Source: JAWLHU01 sp049325315 (GTDB taxonomy: Bacteria > Bacillota > Sulfobacillia > Symbiobacteriales > Symbiobacteriaceae). Taken from it: DNA of 64,000 bases. The DNA is taken from positions 1 to 64,000 of the forward strand of contig JBMONB010000098.1 of assembly GCA_049325315.1 (NCBI GenBank), read 5' to 3'. The position numbers and the translations under genes were made by a program. The notes under the pieces are model-generated. The model made no database searches. It saw only the letters and a program-made list of their open reading frames with translations, and had not been told where the DNA came from. Below, piece by piece: positions 30,868 to 40,148 of this stretch (the first letter of the stretch is position 1; each line of letters opens with the position of its first letter).

Positions 30868-32004
30868 ATGCAGGAACAGACCGGCTACGTGCCGATGAAG
30901 ATTGCCGACCCGGAGCTGCTCTTTGAGGCGGCAGGGCGGCGGCCCCTGGTGGGCATGACCCGCGACGAGATGATCGAACTGGCCAGGGAGCTGGGCGAGC
31001 CCGCTTTTCGCGCCAAACAGCTCTTCCAATGGGTCTATCAGAAGGGCGTCAAGTCGTACGATCAGATGACCAACCTGCCCGCCTCCTTCCGTCAGAAGCT
31101 GGCGGAGCAGACCCTGCTCCAGCTCATGGAAGATGAAGTGGAGCAGCACGCCCAGCCCACCGCCACCACCAAGTACCTCTTCCGGCTGCACGACGGGCAG
31201 AAGGTGGAGTCGGTACTGATGCGGCACGGGTACGGCAACGCCGTCTGCGTCACCACCCAGGTGGGCTGCCGGATGGGCTGCACCTTCTGCGCCTCCACTT
31301 TTGGCGGCCTGGTCCGGAACTTAACCGCAGGAGAAATCGTCGATCAGATTGTAATGATGCAGGGAGACCTGCCTGAGGGCGAGCGGATCGGCAGCGTGGT
31401 ACTGATGGGCTCCGGCGAGCCGCTGGAGAACTACGACCACGTGCTGAAGGCGGTCCGGCTGATGCACGACCCCGACGGGCTGAACATCGGCTACCGGCAT
31501 ATCACCGTCTCCACCTCGGGCATCGTGCCGGCCATGCGGAAGCTGGCCGACGAGGGGCTGCCGATCACCCTGGCGCTCTCGCTGCACGCCCCCAACGACG
31601 AACTCCGGCAGCAGTTGATGCCGGTGGCCCGCATCTGGCCGGTCGAAGAGGTGCTCGATGCGGCCCGCGCCTATGGGGAGAAGACCGGGCGGCGGGTGAC
31701 CTACGAGTACATTCTGATCGATGGGGTGAACGACAACCCGGAGGAGGCCGTCCAATTGGGCAGGCTCCTGAAGGGATCGCTGGCCCATGTCAACCTGATT
31801 CCCATGAACCCTGTGGCCGAGCGGCCCCAGTACCAGCGCCCCGGCCTCGACCGGATCCACCGGTTCAAGGAGATTCTCGAGTCCAGCGGCATTACGACCA
31901 CCGTGCGGCGGGAGATGGGCGGCGATATCGACGCGGCCTGCGGCCAGCTGCGCAATCGGGTTCAGCGGCAGCGTGGCGGCAGGCGTGGCGAGGCGACGCA
32001 ATGA
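30868..32004 (+). CDS. rlmN: Dual-specificity 23S rRNA/tRNA adenine-C2 methyltransferase
   Basis: 378 residues. The radical-SAM cluster motif CRMGCTFC is visible near residue 133, and the chain opens with the HhH-like domain (ELARELGEPAFRAKQLFQWVY). The end MNPVAERPQYQRP and ETTxRxxxGxDIxxACGQL-type C-terminus (VRREMGGDIDAACGQL) carry the second conserved cysteine. RlmN methylates A2503 of 23S rRNA and A37 of some tRNAs. AAAGGAGGA precedes the ATG at 30868. Confidence 0.95.
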   Translation: MQEQTGYVPMKIADPELLFEAAGRRPLVGMTRDEMIELARELGEPAFRAKQLFQWVYQKGVKSYDQMTNLPASFRQKLAEQTLLQLMEDEVEQHAQPTATTKYLFRLHDGQKVESVLMRHGYGNAVCVTTQVGCRMGCTFCASTFGGLVRNLTAGEIVDQIVMMQGDLPEGERIGSVVLMGSGEPLENYDHVLKAVRLMHDPDGLNIGYRHITVSTSGIVPAMRKLADEGLPITLALSLHAPNDELRQQLMPVARIWPVEEVLDAARAYGEKTGRRVTYEYILIDGVNDNPEEAVQLGRLLKGSLAHVNLIPMNPVAERPQYQRPGLDRIHRFKEILESSGITTTVRREMGGDIDAACGQLRNRVQRQRGGRRGEATQ

Positions 32005-32019
32005 GGAGATGACACCACC

Positions 32020-32766
32020 GTGAGGCTGATCTTTGGCGAGCGGACGGACCCGGGGCTTGTAAGACCGAACAACCAGGATGCCTGCGCCCACAAGATGCTC
32101 AACCTCCCCGGCGGGGGCGCCCTGCTGGTGGTGGCCGACGGCATGGGCGGCTACGACGGGGGCGAGATCGCCTCCCGCCTGGCGGTGGAGACGCTTCAGG
32201 CCCATGTCCTGGGTGGCGTCGCCGCCTGGGCGGAGCGGGGCGCCCTTGCCGAAGGCCTGCGGGATGGGATTCAGGAGGCGAACCGGGCGATCATCGCTGC
32301 ACAGATGCAGCAGCCCGCCCTCGCCAACATGGGCACCACCCTGACGGCGGTGATCGTACAGGGCTCGCAGCTTCAGGTGGGCCACGTGGGCGATTCCAAG
32401 GCGCTCCTGATCGGCCCCGACAGGGCGCTGCAGGTCACTTCGGACCATAACGTCCCGGGCGAACTGCTCCAGAGCGGTCATCTCACGGCGGAGCAGGCGG
32501 CGATTCACCCACAGCGGCACGTGCTGACCCGGGCGCTGGGCGTCCGGGAGGAGCTGCCGGTGGAGCTGCTCAGCCTGACCTGGCAGCAGGGCGAGACGCT
32601 CCTGCTCTGCACCGACGGCCTCTCCAACCTGGTCAGCCTGACCGAGATTCAGTCCCTGTCCCAACGGTGTCTCCCTGAGGAACTGGTCGACCAACTGATC
32701 GACCTGGCCAACAACCGGGGCGGCCACGACAATATTACGGTGCTAGCCGCCCGGTGGGAGGGGTAA
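32020..32766 (+). CDS. stp: PP2C-family serine/threonine phosphatase
   Basis: 248 residues, GTG start. PP2C metal motifs are visible: RPNNQDA, ADGMGGYDGGE, GHVGDSKALL and GGHDNITV. It lies seven bases before prkC and is the conserved antagonist (PrpC/Stp) of that kinase, reversing phosphorylation in cell-wall and spore-germination signalling in Bacillus. Confidence 0.95.
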   Translation: MRLIFGERTDPGLVRPNNQDACAHKMLNLPGGGALLVVADGMGGYDGGEIASRLAVETLQAHVLGGVAAWAERGALAEGLRDGIQEANRAIIAAQMQQPALANMGTTLTAVIVQGSQLQVGHVGDSKALLIGPDRALQVTSDHNVPGELLQSGHLTAEQAAIHPQRHVLTRALGVREELPVELLSLTWQQGETLLLCTDGLSNLVSLTEIQSLSQRCLPEELVDQLIDLANNRGGHDNITVLAARWEG

Positions 32767-32772
32767 CGCTCG

Positions 32773-34641
32773 ATGATCGGCAAGATACTCGGCAATCGTT
32801 ATCGCATGGAGGAGCGCATTGGCGGCGGGGGCATGGCCCTGGTCTACCGCGCCTATGACCTGCAGTTGGGCCGCGAGGTGGCGGTCAAGGTCCTCCGGGG
32901 CCAGTTCGGCTCCGACGAGGAGTTCGTCCGGCGCTTCCGCCGGGAGGCGCAGAACGCCGCCAGCCTCTCGCATCCGAACGTGGTGCAGATCTACGATGTG
33001 GGCGAGGAACACGACGTTTACTATATCGTCATGGAACTGGTGCAGGGCAAGACGCTCAAGGCGCTGATTCAGGAGCAGGGCCCGCTGCCGGTGGTGGAGG
33101 CCACCCGCATCGCCATTGAGATCCTGGAGGCGCTGGCCCACGCCCATGCTGAGCGCATCGTGCACCGTGACATCAAGCCCCACAATATCCTCATCGCCCG
33201 CGATGGGCGGGTCAAGGTGACCGACTTCGGCATTGCCCGGGCGACTACCACCGACACCGTCACCCACACCGGATCGATCATGGGCTCTGCCCACTACTTC
33301 AGCCCCGAGCAGGCCAATGGCCAGCCCACCGGCGAGAAGTCGGATATCTACTCGCTGGGTGTCGTCCTCTACGAGATGGTGACCGGCACCGTTCCCTTCC
33401 AGGGGGACAGCCCGATCACCGTGGCGCTCAAGCACCTGCGGGACCGGGTGGTCCCGCCCTCGGAACTGAACTCCGAGGTGCCCGTGGAGCTTGACGAGAT
33501 CATTCTGGAGGCGATGGAGAAGGAGGCGGAGGACCGCTACGAGTCCGCCGTCGCCATGCGCTCCGCCCTGAAGCGGTTCCTCGACCTGCACCTGGCCGGC
33601 AAGACCCATATGAACGCCGGCGACTTCCCGACCATGGACCTGCGGGCGGCCCGTACCCGCAAGATCAAGACCCGGGCGGAGCGGGAGGCGGAGGCTGAGG
33701 CCCGGCGGGAGCGGCGCAAGACCTGGATCTGGGTGATCGTCACCGCCCTGATCGTCATGGGCGGCATCGGCACCGCCGCCTGGGGCGTCATGAACTTCCT
33801 GGAGGTGCCCGAGGTCCAGGTGCCGCCGATCGAGAAGAAGCACATCAGCCAGGCCTACCAGGACCTGGCGGCGGCCAAGCTGAATGTCAAGCCGGTGGGC
33901 GAGCGGCACAGCGACCTGGAGCTGAACTACGTCATCTCCGCCGACCCGGCGCCTGGCACCTGGGTCAAGCAGGGCGCCACCATCTCGGTGATCGTCTCCA
34001 AGGGCCCGGCGCTGGAGGAGCTGCCCGACGTGCGGGGCAAGCAGGTGCATGAGGCCCGCCTGATCCTGGAGAACGCCCGCTTCGTGGTGGGCAAGACGGA
34101 GCCCCGCACGGCGCCGGAGCCGGAGGGCCAGGTGATCGACATGACCCCGGCGGCCAAGACGCCGGTCAAGGTGGGCTCCACGGTTGACCTGGTGGTCTCC
34201 ACCGGGCCGCTGAAGGTGCCGGTGATCGTCGGCAAGACGCAGGAGGAGGCGACGCGGCTGCTGGCCCAGGCCGGCCTGGGCGTCGGCAACGTGGAGCGGC
34301 GGCCCGACCGGATGCCGAAGGATACCGTGCTCTCGTCGAGCCCGACGCAGGGCACCCCTGTGGCCAGGGGCCAGAAGGTCGACCTGGTGGTCTCCCTCGG
34401 GAGCGACCTGCCCGGCACCGAATTCACCAAGGAGCTGAAGGTGCCTGGCGAGCCCAACCAGACGGTGAAGTTCCAGGTGATCCTGCTCGATGTGATCGGC
34501 GGCGCTGCCAGCGATCGGCTCCTGGAGGACCGGGAACTGCCCGGCGGCCAGACGGTCAAGATCACCGACAAGTTCTACGGGGAGGCCATTCTGATCGTCA
34601 AGGTGAACGGCGTCGAGCGGGGACGCTTCCCGCTGCCGTAG
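32773..34641 (+). CDS. prkC: PASTA-domain serine/threonine protein kinase
   Basis: 622 residues. The kinase domain (1-270) shows the Gly loop GGGGMALVYRA, Lys39, the catalytic HRDIKPHN with Asp133 and the DFG triplet; a basic linker leads to one transmembrane helix (about 317-338). The outside part has three PASTA repeats, with the characteristic LPDVRGK-like and VPVIVGKTQEEA starts, and a final beta-rich domain. In Bacillus PrkC senses muropeptides through PASTA domains. It follows stp and precedes rsgA. Confidence 0.95.
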   Translation: MIGKILGNRYRMEERIGGGGMALVYRAYDLQLGREVAVKVLRGQFGSDEEFVRRFRREAQNAASLSHPNVVQIYDVGEEHDVYYIVMELVQGKTLKALIQEQGPLPVVEATRIAIEILEALAHAHAERIVHRDIKPHNILIARDGRVKVTDFGIARATTTDTVTHTGSIMGSAHYFSPEQANGQPTGEKSDIYSLGVVLYEMVTGTVPFQGDSPITVALKHLRDRVVPPSELNSEVPVELDEIILEAMEKEAEDRYESAVAMRSALKRFLDLHLAGKTHMNAGDFPTMDLRAARTRKIKTRAEREAEAEARRERRKTWIWVIVTALIVMGGIGTAAWGVMNFLEVPEVQVPPIEKKHISQAYQDLAAAKLNVKPVGERHSDLELNYVISADPAPGTWVKQGATISVIVSKGPALEELPDVRGKQVHEARLILENARFVVGKTEPRTAPEPEGQVIDMTPAAKTPVKVGSTVDLVVSTGPLKVPVIVGKTQEEATRLLAQAGLGVGNVERRPDRMPKDTVLSSSPTQGTPVARGQKVDLVVSLGSDLPGTEFTKELKVPGEPNQTVKFQVILLDVIGGAASDRLLEDRELPGGQTVKITDKFYGEAILIVKVNGVERGRFPLP

Positions 34642-34671
34642 TTTCGGATAGATCTTTGAAGGAGGAGCCAT

Positions 34672-35547
34672 GTGCCGGTAGGTCAGGTGATTCGGTCCCA
34701 CTCCAACATCCACTACGTGCTGGTGGATGGCCAGGAGATCGAGTGCCGCCCCCGCGGCAAGTTTCGGTTGGACAAGCTCCAGGTCCTGACAGGCGACCTG
34801 GTGGAGATCCATATGGAGGGCGACGAGGGTAGGATCGACAAGCTCCTGCCCCGTCGCAACGCCCTGGAGCGCCCGTCTGTGGCCAATGTGGATCAGGCGG
34901 TGCTGATCTTTACGCTCAAGGAGCCAGAGGCAGACTACCCCTTCCTGGACCGGGTGCTGGTGCACATTGAGCAGGTGGGGGTGGAGGTGCTGATCCTCCT
35001 GAACAAGGTGGATCTGCTCGACCAGGAGGCGGTGGACCGCTTCCTGCGCACCTACCGGGAGCAGGTGGGCTACCCCGCCCTGGCCATCTCGGCCCGGGAG
35101 GGGCTGGGGGTCGATGCGATCAGGCCCTACCTGGCCGGCAAGACCTCGGTGCTGGCCGGCCACTCGGGCGTGGGCAAATCCCGGCTGATTCGGACACTGG
35201 AACCCGGCCGGGAGGATATCAAGGTCGGCGCTCTCTCCGAGAAGCGCGGCCGGGGCAAGCACACCACCCGGCACGTGGAGCTGATCCCGCTGACTGGCGG
35301 GGGGCTGGTGGCCGATGCCCCGGGCTTTACCTACCTGGAGTTTCAGGAGATCGACAAGTGGACGCTCCGCGACTACTTCCCCGAGTTCCGCCAGCGCCTT
35401 GGGCAGTGCCGCTTCGACGACTGCCTGCACCGCAAGGAGCCGGACTGCGCCGTCCGGGCCGCGGTGGAGGCCGGGGAGATCGCAGCGAGCCGCTATGAGA
35501 ATTACCTCACCTTCCTCGCCGAAGTGGAAGCCAGTAAAAGGTGGTAG
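34672..35547 (+). CDS. rsgA: Ribosome small-subunit GTPase
   Basis: 291 residues with the circularly permuted GTPase order: NKVDLLD (G4), then GHSGVGKSRLI (G1), then DAPGF (G3), ending in the zinc-binding CRFDDCLHRKEPDCAV. The N-terminal OB fold binds the 30S subunit. The start is the GTG at 34672, with GAAGGAGGA upstream; an ATG two bases earlier is in another frame and stops quickly. It matures the 30S subunit. Confidence 0.95.
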   Translation: MPVGQVIRSHSNIHYVLVDGQEIECRPRGKFRLDKLQVLTGDLVEIHMEGDEGRIDKLLPRRNALERPSVANVDQAVLIFTLKEPEADYPFLDRVLVHIEQVGVEVLILLNKVDLLDQEAVDRFLRTYREQVGYPALAISAREGLGVDAIRPYLAGKTSVLAGHSGVGKSRLIRTLEPGREDIKVGALSEKRGRGKHTTRHVELIPLTGGGLVADAPGFTYLEFQEIDKWTLRDYFPEFRQRLGQCRFDDCLHRKEPDCAVRAAVEAGEIAASRYENYLTFLAEVEASKRW

Positions 35548-35554
35548 CATCGAC

Positions 35555-36220
35555 GTGTTTGACCCCTCTCGTCTGAAGATCGCCCCCTCGGTTCTCGCCT
35601 CTGACTTCGCTGACCTCTCCGGTGAACTGGCCCGCATTGAGGCAGCCGGCGCCGACTGGGTCCATCTCGATGTGATGGATGGCCACTTCGTGCCGAACAT
35701 CACCTTCGGGCCGCCCGTTATCGCCAAGATGCGCAAGCGCTCCAAGCTCTTCTTTGATGCCCACCTGATGATCAGCCATCCCGAGCGTTATGTTGCCGAC
35801 TTCGCTGGGGCCGGGGCTGACCTGATTACTGTGCACGCCGAGGCCTGCACCCACCTGCACCGGGTGCTGGGCCAGATCCGGGAGTCCGGGCTGAAGGCCG
35901 GCGTGGCGCTCAACCCCCACACCCCTGTGGCTGTGATCCAGCACGTGCTGGAGCTGGTGGATCTGGTGCTGATCATGACCGTCAACCCGGGCTTTGGTGG
36001 GCAGAAGTTCATTCACGCCGCCCTCCCCAAGATGCGGGAGACCCGGGCGATGTTGGCCGCCGCCGGTCTGGCCGGCAAGGTGGAGATCCAGGTGGATGGC
36101 GGGGTCGACCCGACCACCGCCCCCCTCTGCAGCGAGGCCGGCGCCACCTGCCTCGTGGCGGGCACCGCCGTCTTCGGCCAGCCCGACTACGCCGCGGCGA
36201 TCGCAGCGCTGCGGAAATAG
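35555..36220 (+). CDS. rpe: Ribulose-phosphate 3-epimerase
   Basis: 221 residues, GTG start seven bases after rsgA. Key segments are LDVMDGHFVPN (metal ligands), FDAHLMI, TVNPGFGGQKFI and the phosphate-binding VDGGV. It interconverts ribulose-5-phosphate and xylulose-5-phosphate. In Bacillus thiN follows here; it is absent from this window. Confidence 0.95.
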   Translation: MFDPSRLKIAPSVLASDFADLSGELARIEAAGADWVHLDVMDGHFVPNITFGPPVIAKMRKRSKLFFDAHLMISHPERYVADFAGAGADLITVHAEACTHLHRVLGQIRESGLKAGVALNPHTPVAVIQHVLELVDLVLIMTVNPGFGGQKFIHAALPKMRETRAMLAAAGLAGKVEIQVDGGVDPTTAPLCSEAGATCLVAGTAVFGQPDYAAAIAALRK

Positions 36221-36228
36221 GATGCTGG

Positions 36229-36252
36229 GCCGCCCCTTTAACCGGGGGCGGT
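36229..36252 (+). terminator. Terminator after rpe
   Basis: GGGCCGCCCC and GGGGGCGGTTC can pair around TTTAACC, with T-rich sequence (TTGTTTTGTTCTTTTTTG) downstream. Confidence 0.6.
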
Positions 36253-36275
36253 TCTTGCTTGTTTTGTTCTTTTTT

Positions 36276-36470
36276 GCCACCGATTTCACGGATTAACACA
36301 CGGATTATCACGGATTTGTAGGCCCCTGGGAGAAGATAATTATTATATATATGGGATCGGTCTTGTTTAACGATGGATCTACAGCGGAGGGCTTACTCCA
36401 CCCGACTCTTGAGCAGTTCCGTGTAAATCCGTGTAAAATCCGTGAAATCCGTGGCATTGTCCGGAAAGCT
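36276..36470. repeat. Palindromic intergenic repeat element B
   Basis: The left arm has CACGGATT-type units (36282-36316), the right arm their complement AATCCGTG (36418-36453), and the centre is AT-rich (TAATTATTATATATAT, 36337-36352). The layout matches elements A and C although the unit sequence differs (CACGGATT instead of CGCGGATT). Confidence 0.75.
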
Positions 36471-36543
36471 CTTTTCCACCTAACAGGCAGGAAATTGGCC
36501 CCTCCATGGTGAAATACTTGAAGTATATCCCAGAAAAGCGGGG

Positions 36544-36987
36544 GTGTCCGGCTTGGGCGCCGATAAGCAGTACGTGGTGTTCCGCCTCGAGGGGCAGCTT
36601 TATGGTGCGGAGATTACCGTGGTTCGGGAGGTCAGCTACCTGACCCCCATCACCCGCCTTCCCAATACGCCTCCCTACGTGGAGGGTGTGATCGACCTGC
36701 GCGGTGAGGTCATGCCGGTCATCGACATTCGCAAGCGGCTGGGACTGCCGTCCCGGGAGGCCGACAGTGAGACCCGGGTGATGATCCTCAGCGTGCGCGA
36801 CATGACCTCGGCCCTGGTGGTCGATGGGGTGGAGCAGGTGCTGACCCTGAGCGATGAGCAGATCACCGCCCCCGACCAGCGGGTGACGGTGGCCGGGCAG
36901 GACTACGTCGTTGGCGTGGCCCGGTCCGGGGAGCAGCTGGTGATCATTATGGACCTGGCCCGCATGCTCAACACGGCCGCTGTCTAA
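36544..36987 (+). CDS. CheW-domain chemotaxis coupling protein
   Basis: 147 residues, one CheW domain (QYVVFRLEGQLYGAEI at the start, RGEVMPVIDIRKRLGLP in the middle). It would bridge a receptor and CheA. No other chemotaxis gene is present. The GTG at 36544 lies very close to the purine-rich GCGGGG; a TTG three codons later is better spaced, so the start may be 36553. A terminator follows. Confidence 0.9.
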   Translation: MSGLGADKQYVVFRLEGQLYGAEITVVREVSYLTPITRLPNTPPYVEGVIDLRGEVMPVIDIRKRLGLPSREADSETRVMILSVRDMTSALVVDGVEQVLTLSDEQITAPDQRVTVAGQDYVVGVARSGEQLVIIMDLARMLNTAAV

Positions 36988-37004
36988 GCCCATGCGCATA
37001 GAGC

Positions 37005-37039
37005 AGCCCGCCTCCCCATTCGGAGAGGCGGGCTCTTTT
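37005..37039. terminator. Terminator between convergent genes
   Basis: AGCCCGCCTC and GAGGCGGGCT form a 10-bp stem, followed by CTTTTG on the plus strand. It closes the CheW gene; the small minus-strand gene ends right beside it. Confidence 0.85.
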
Positions 37040-37041
37040 GT

Positions 37042-37170
37042 TCATTCCTCCAGGGTTCGCTGCTGCTCTGCTTCCTGGCGCTTTGCCATGATCTTCTTGA
37101 AGGCGTAGAGCTTGAGGGGGGCGATGATCAGAACTGCAGCGCCTAGCAACCACCAGTACAGGGGCTTCAT
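37042..37170 (-). CDS. 42-residue single-span membrane protein at the end of the ABC-2 operon
   Basis: A short gene with AGAGGAGTGA six bases before its ATG. The product starts MKPLYWWLLGAAVLIIAPLK, one transmembrane helix, and continues with a basic, Gln/Glu-rich tail (KKIMAKRQEAEQQ). It begins 17 bases after the permease gene at 37187, so it belongs to the TetR-controlled exporter operon. Small single-span proteins often bind and tune transporters; that role is inference. Confidence 0.65.
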   Translation of the reverse strand: MKPLYWWLLGAAVLIIAPLKLYAFKKIMAKRQEAEQQRTLEE

Positions 37171-37186
37171 GCAGGGTCACTCCTCT

Positions 37187-38200
37187 CTAATTGCGGGCGA
37201 AATCGAGCCTTCCCTTCAGCCAGGGGTAGGCGATGCCGATCAGAACGAGGCCGGAGAGCAGGTTGGCGAGCAGCATGGGGGCCAGGGCCGCCCAGGTGAG
37301 GCCGGTGGTCAGGAGGTCGCGCACCGAGACGAAGGCCCAGTAGCTGGGTGCCCACCAGAGCGCAGGGTGGTATTTGGTGGGGACCAGCAGAGCCATAATG
37401 GCGGGGATCATCACCAGGATCACGCCGAACTTCACGTTGGCCACACCGGCGATCTGGTTGGGGCTCAGGGCGCCGATCAGGAAGCCCAGCAAGATCGCCA
37501 GCAGACAGGTGGCCAGGGTGACCGCCAGGATCTGCAGGTGGTCGAAGCTGGTCAGCCCCATGGCCCAGAGGCTGCCGAAGACCAGGACCACCGAGACGAA
37601 GGTCGCCGTGACCGCCCGGGTGGCGATGTACTCCCGCCGGGTCAGCGGGCTGACGCCCAGGGCGGACATCATGCGGCTCTCCTTGTCTTCGATGATGTGA
37701 AAGCCCATCACGATTGAGGCCATGAAGGCGGCGCCCAGCGCCAGGAAGGCGCCGACGATCTCCCGGTAGGGGGTCTCCTGGCCCCGGACCGACTCCTCGG
37801 TGTAGCGGAACTCGCCCCCACCGGCCAGCTTGTTCAGGACCATCTGGGGCAGCGCCAGCGAGTCGTGCGACTCGTTGCCCTCGGTCACCAGGAGGAACCC
37901 GCCCCGGCCATCTGGCACGATGCCGACGGCGTCGTCGAAGGCCAGGACCCGCCGTTCCAGGGCGGTCCGACCGGAGAGCACCTCCACGTTCATGTAGCTG
38001 CGGAGCTGCTCCACGAAGGCCGGCTCCATCTCCCGGGTGACCACGGCGTTGACGGAGACTTCGGCCACCGCCGGCAGCAGGAAGCGGAAGCCCAGCGCCA
38101 TCAGGAGCGGCGCGATCATGGCGTAGAGCAGAAGGTAATCCTTGGTGGTCGAGACCATGTCTCGCTTGAACAGGGCATAGATGCGGCGCATGGGGCGCAC
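37187..38200 (-). CDS. ABC-2 type transporter permease
   Basis: 337 residues. One hydrophobic segment near the N-terminus (LLLYAMIAPLLMALGFRFLL) is followed by about 130 extracytoplasmic residues and then five membrane segments, the ABC-2 layout. The linker between segments carries IIEDKESRMMSALGVSPLTRREYI, quoted here by its core SRMMSALGVSPLTRRE, a typical ABC-2 coupling region. It pairs with the permease at 38205 and the ATPase at 39262. Drug or peptide export is likely. Confidence 0.85.
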   Translation of the reverse strand: MRPMRRIYALFKRDMVSTTKDYLLLYAMIAPLLMALGFRFLLPAVAEVSVNAVVTREMEPAFVEQLRSYMNVEVLSGRTALERRVLAFDDAVGIVPDGRGGFLLVTEGNESHDSLALPQMVLNKLAGGGEFRYTEESVRGQETPYREIVGAFLALGAAFMASIVMGFHIIEDKESRMMSALGVSPLTRREYIATRAVTATFVSVVLVFGSLWAMGLTSFDHLQILAVTLATCLLAILLGFLIGALSPNQIAGVANVKFGVILVMIPAIMALLVPTKYHPALWWAPSYWAFVSVRDLLTTGLTWAALAPMLLANLLSGLVLIGIAYPWLKGRLDFARN

Positions 38201-38204
38201 CTCC

Positions 38205-39260
38205 TCAGCTGTAGGCCAGCCGGCGGCGGAAGGCGAGGCTGGCCAGGAGCAGCAGGACCAGATTCGCCGCCAGCAGGATCAGCATGGCGTTGTGGACGAC
38301 CTCGGGGCTGCCCGAGGGGAAGGAGGCCTCCCTCAGGCCGAAGATCATGGGGTAGGTGGGCAGGTACCGGAGCCAGAGGGGCGAGAAGCTGGGCACAAAG
38401 TAGGCGCCGGCCGGGAGGGAGATGGCCGATACGATGCCGATGGCCGGGAAGAGGAACTGGGTCAGGTTCTCGAACCAGACGGCGATCAGCGCCCCCAGAA
38501 GGGCGGTCATCACCGCGCCAAGCGCCATGAGCCCTGCCAGGTAGAGGTAGTTGGGCCCCGTCCCCAGGATTGGTGGGACCAGCACCGCCGTGAAGGCCAG
38601 GGCCACGAGCGCCAGGGCGAGGGCCTTGGCCAGCAGGTACTCCCAGATGCGCCCCGGGGTGACCAGGTAGGCTCGCAGCGTCCCCTCTTCCTTCTCGAAG
38701 AAGATCAGGGCGGCGATCAGCATCAGCCCCAGCATGGCGGCGTCGGAGAAGAGGAAGAGGGGGACCAGCGACCGGTTCAGGTCCACCTTGGCGGGGGGCG
38801 ATTCGCCGCGCAGGGCGACCGTCTCGATGGCGACCGGGGCCGGCCGCGCCTCCCCTTCAATCTGCCGGAGCCACTCCTCGGTGGAGACCGCCAGCAGCGC
38901 CCGCAGGCGGGGGTTCTCATGCCCCTGAAAGAAGAGGGTGGCGGCGGGGAGCGGCTCCCCTTCGGCGATGGCGACGCCCACGGCGTTCCGGTTCTTCTGC
39001 AGGGCCGTACGCATCTCCTCAACCGAGGAGACCAGGTGGAGGCGGCCCTCCTCGTTCTGCTGCAGGGCGGCGGCGGCGACGCGGCCGTCGACCGTCTGAT
39101 CCAGCAGGTAGGTGGCGTGCTTGACCGTTGCCTCCGACGGGATCACCCAGATGATCAGCGCCAGGTAGAAGAGGGCGAAGGCGATGGTGACCGTGTAGTA
39201 GTGGTTGCGGAAGGTGACCTTGGTGTCCCGGACGGCAGAGGTCCAGATACGGCGAAGCAT
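38205..39260 (-). CDS. ABC-2 type transporter permease
   Basis: 351 residues with the same architecture as its neighbour: an N-terminal helix (YTVTIAFALFYLALIIWVI), a large outer domain, then five helices around EKEEGTLRAYLVTPGRIWEY. It starts two bases after the ATPase stop and ends four bases before the second permease, so the three subunits are tightly coupled. Confidence 0.85.
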   Translation of the reverse strand: MLRRIWTSAVRDTKVTFRNHYYTVTIAFALFYLALIIWVIPSEATVKHATYLLDQTVDGRVAAAALQQNEEGRLHLVSSVEEMRTALQKNRNAVGVAIAEGEPLPAATLFFQGHENPRLRALLAVSTEEWLRQIEGEARPAPVAIETVALRGESPPAKVDLNRSLVPLFLFSDAAMLGLMLIAALIFFEKEEGTLRAYLVTPGRIWEYLLAKALALALVALAFTAVLVPPILGTGPNYLYLAGLMALGAVMTALLGALIAVWFENLTQFLFPAIGIVSAISLPAGAYFVPSFSPLWLRYLPTYPMIFGLREASFPSGSPEVVHNAMLILLAANLVLLLLASLAFRRRLAYS

Positions 39261-39261
39261 C

Positions 39262-40116
39262 TTAGTTCAGCCCCCTCCCGGTGACGGTGATAAAGACCGT
39301 CTCCAGCGTTGCCTCCTGGGAGTGAATCGTCTCCACAACCCCTGACTCCATCAGGTGGTAGAGCCGGCGGCGGCCCTCTTCGCTGGTCAGGCTCAGCCTC
39401 TCCGCCTCCACCTGGCCGTTCACCCGGAACTCCACCCGGACCAACCGGTCGCCGTACTGGAGCTTCAGGTTGCGGGGGGTGTCCATGGCGGCGATGCGGC
39501 CGGCGTTCAGGAAGGCAACCTGATCACACAGCTCGTCGGCCACCTGCATGTTGTGGGTGGTGAGGAAGATGGTGGTCCCCTCGGCCCGCTTCTGCCTGAT
39601 CAGTTCCTTCACCGACTGTGAGGTGGTGGGATCAAGGCCGGAGGTGGGCTCATCGAGGAACCAGATCTTCGGGCGGTTGAGCAGCGACCGGGCCAGGACC
39701 AGCTTCATCTGCATCCCCTTGGAGTAGTCGCCGGCCCGCTTGTTGGCCGCCGCCTCCAGTCCCATCAGCCGGAGCAGATCCTTCGGATCGGCGGTGGGCA
39801 CCGAGTAGAGGCCCCGGTAAAACTCCAGGTTCTCCAGGCCGGTCAGCTTCCGGTAGAGGTTGGGCTGCTCGAAGGAGACCCCGATCTGGTTGAACAGCTC
39901 TCGGGTGGAGCGGGTGATATCGACCCCGGCAATCTCCACCCTCCCCTTCTGGAGTGGGAGGAGCCCGGTCAGGATCTTCTGGGTGGTCGACTTGCCGGCG
40001 CCGTTGGGGCCGAGAAAGCCGAAGATCTGACCCTCGGCCACCTCGAAGCTAACGTCATGGACCTGGTACTGATCGTTGCGGCCGTAGGAATGGAACAGCT
40101 GCTCGACGCGGATCAT
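39262..40116 (-). CDS. ABC transporter ATP-binding protein (ABC-2 exporter)
   Basis: 284 residues. Walker A GPNGAGKST, the Q-loop, a signature-like stretch YSKGMQMKL in place of LSGGQ, and Walker B IWFLDEPTSGLD are visible. An AGGAGG lies ten bases upstream of the ATG at 40116. It energises the two ABC-2 permeases downstream. A candidate promoter with a TetR operator sits immediately before it. Confidence 0.9.
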   Translation of the reverse strand: MIRVEQLFHSYGRNDQYQVHDVSFEVAEGQIFGFLGPNGAGKSTTQKILTGLLPLQKGRVEIAGVDITRSTRELFNQIGVSFEQPNLYRKLTGLENLEFYRGLYSVPTADPKDLLRLMGLEAAANKRAGDYSKGMQMKLVLARSLLNRPKIWFLDEPTSGLDPTTSQSVKELIRQKRAEGTTIFLTTHNMQVADELCDQVAFLNAGRIAAMDTPRNLKLQYGDRLVRVEFRVNGQVEAERLSLTSEEGRRRLYHLMESGVVETIHSQEATLETVFITVTGRGLN

Positions 40117-40148
40117 GGCGGCAACCTCCTTTAAGAAGGCGACTCTTG

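Noticed and set aside
32743..35745. A 1000-codon open frame on the minus strand opposite prkC and rsgA
   Set aside because: It is an antisense shadow of strongly supported genes in GC-rich DNA; its translation is low complexity (Gly, His, Leu, Arg rich) without domains.
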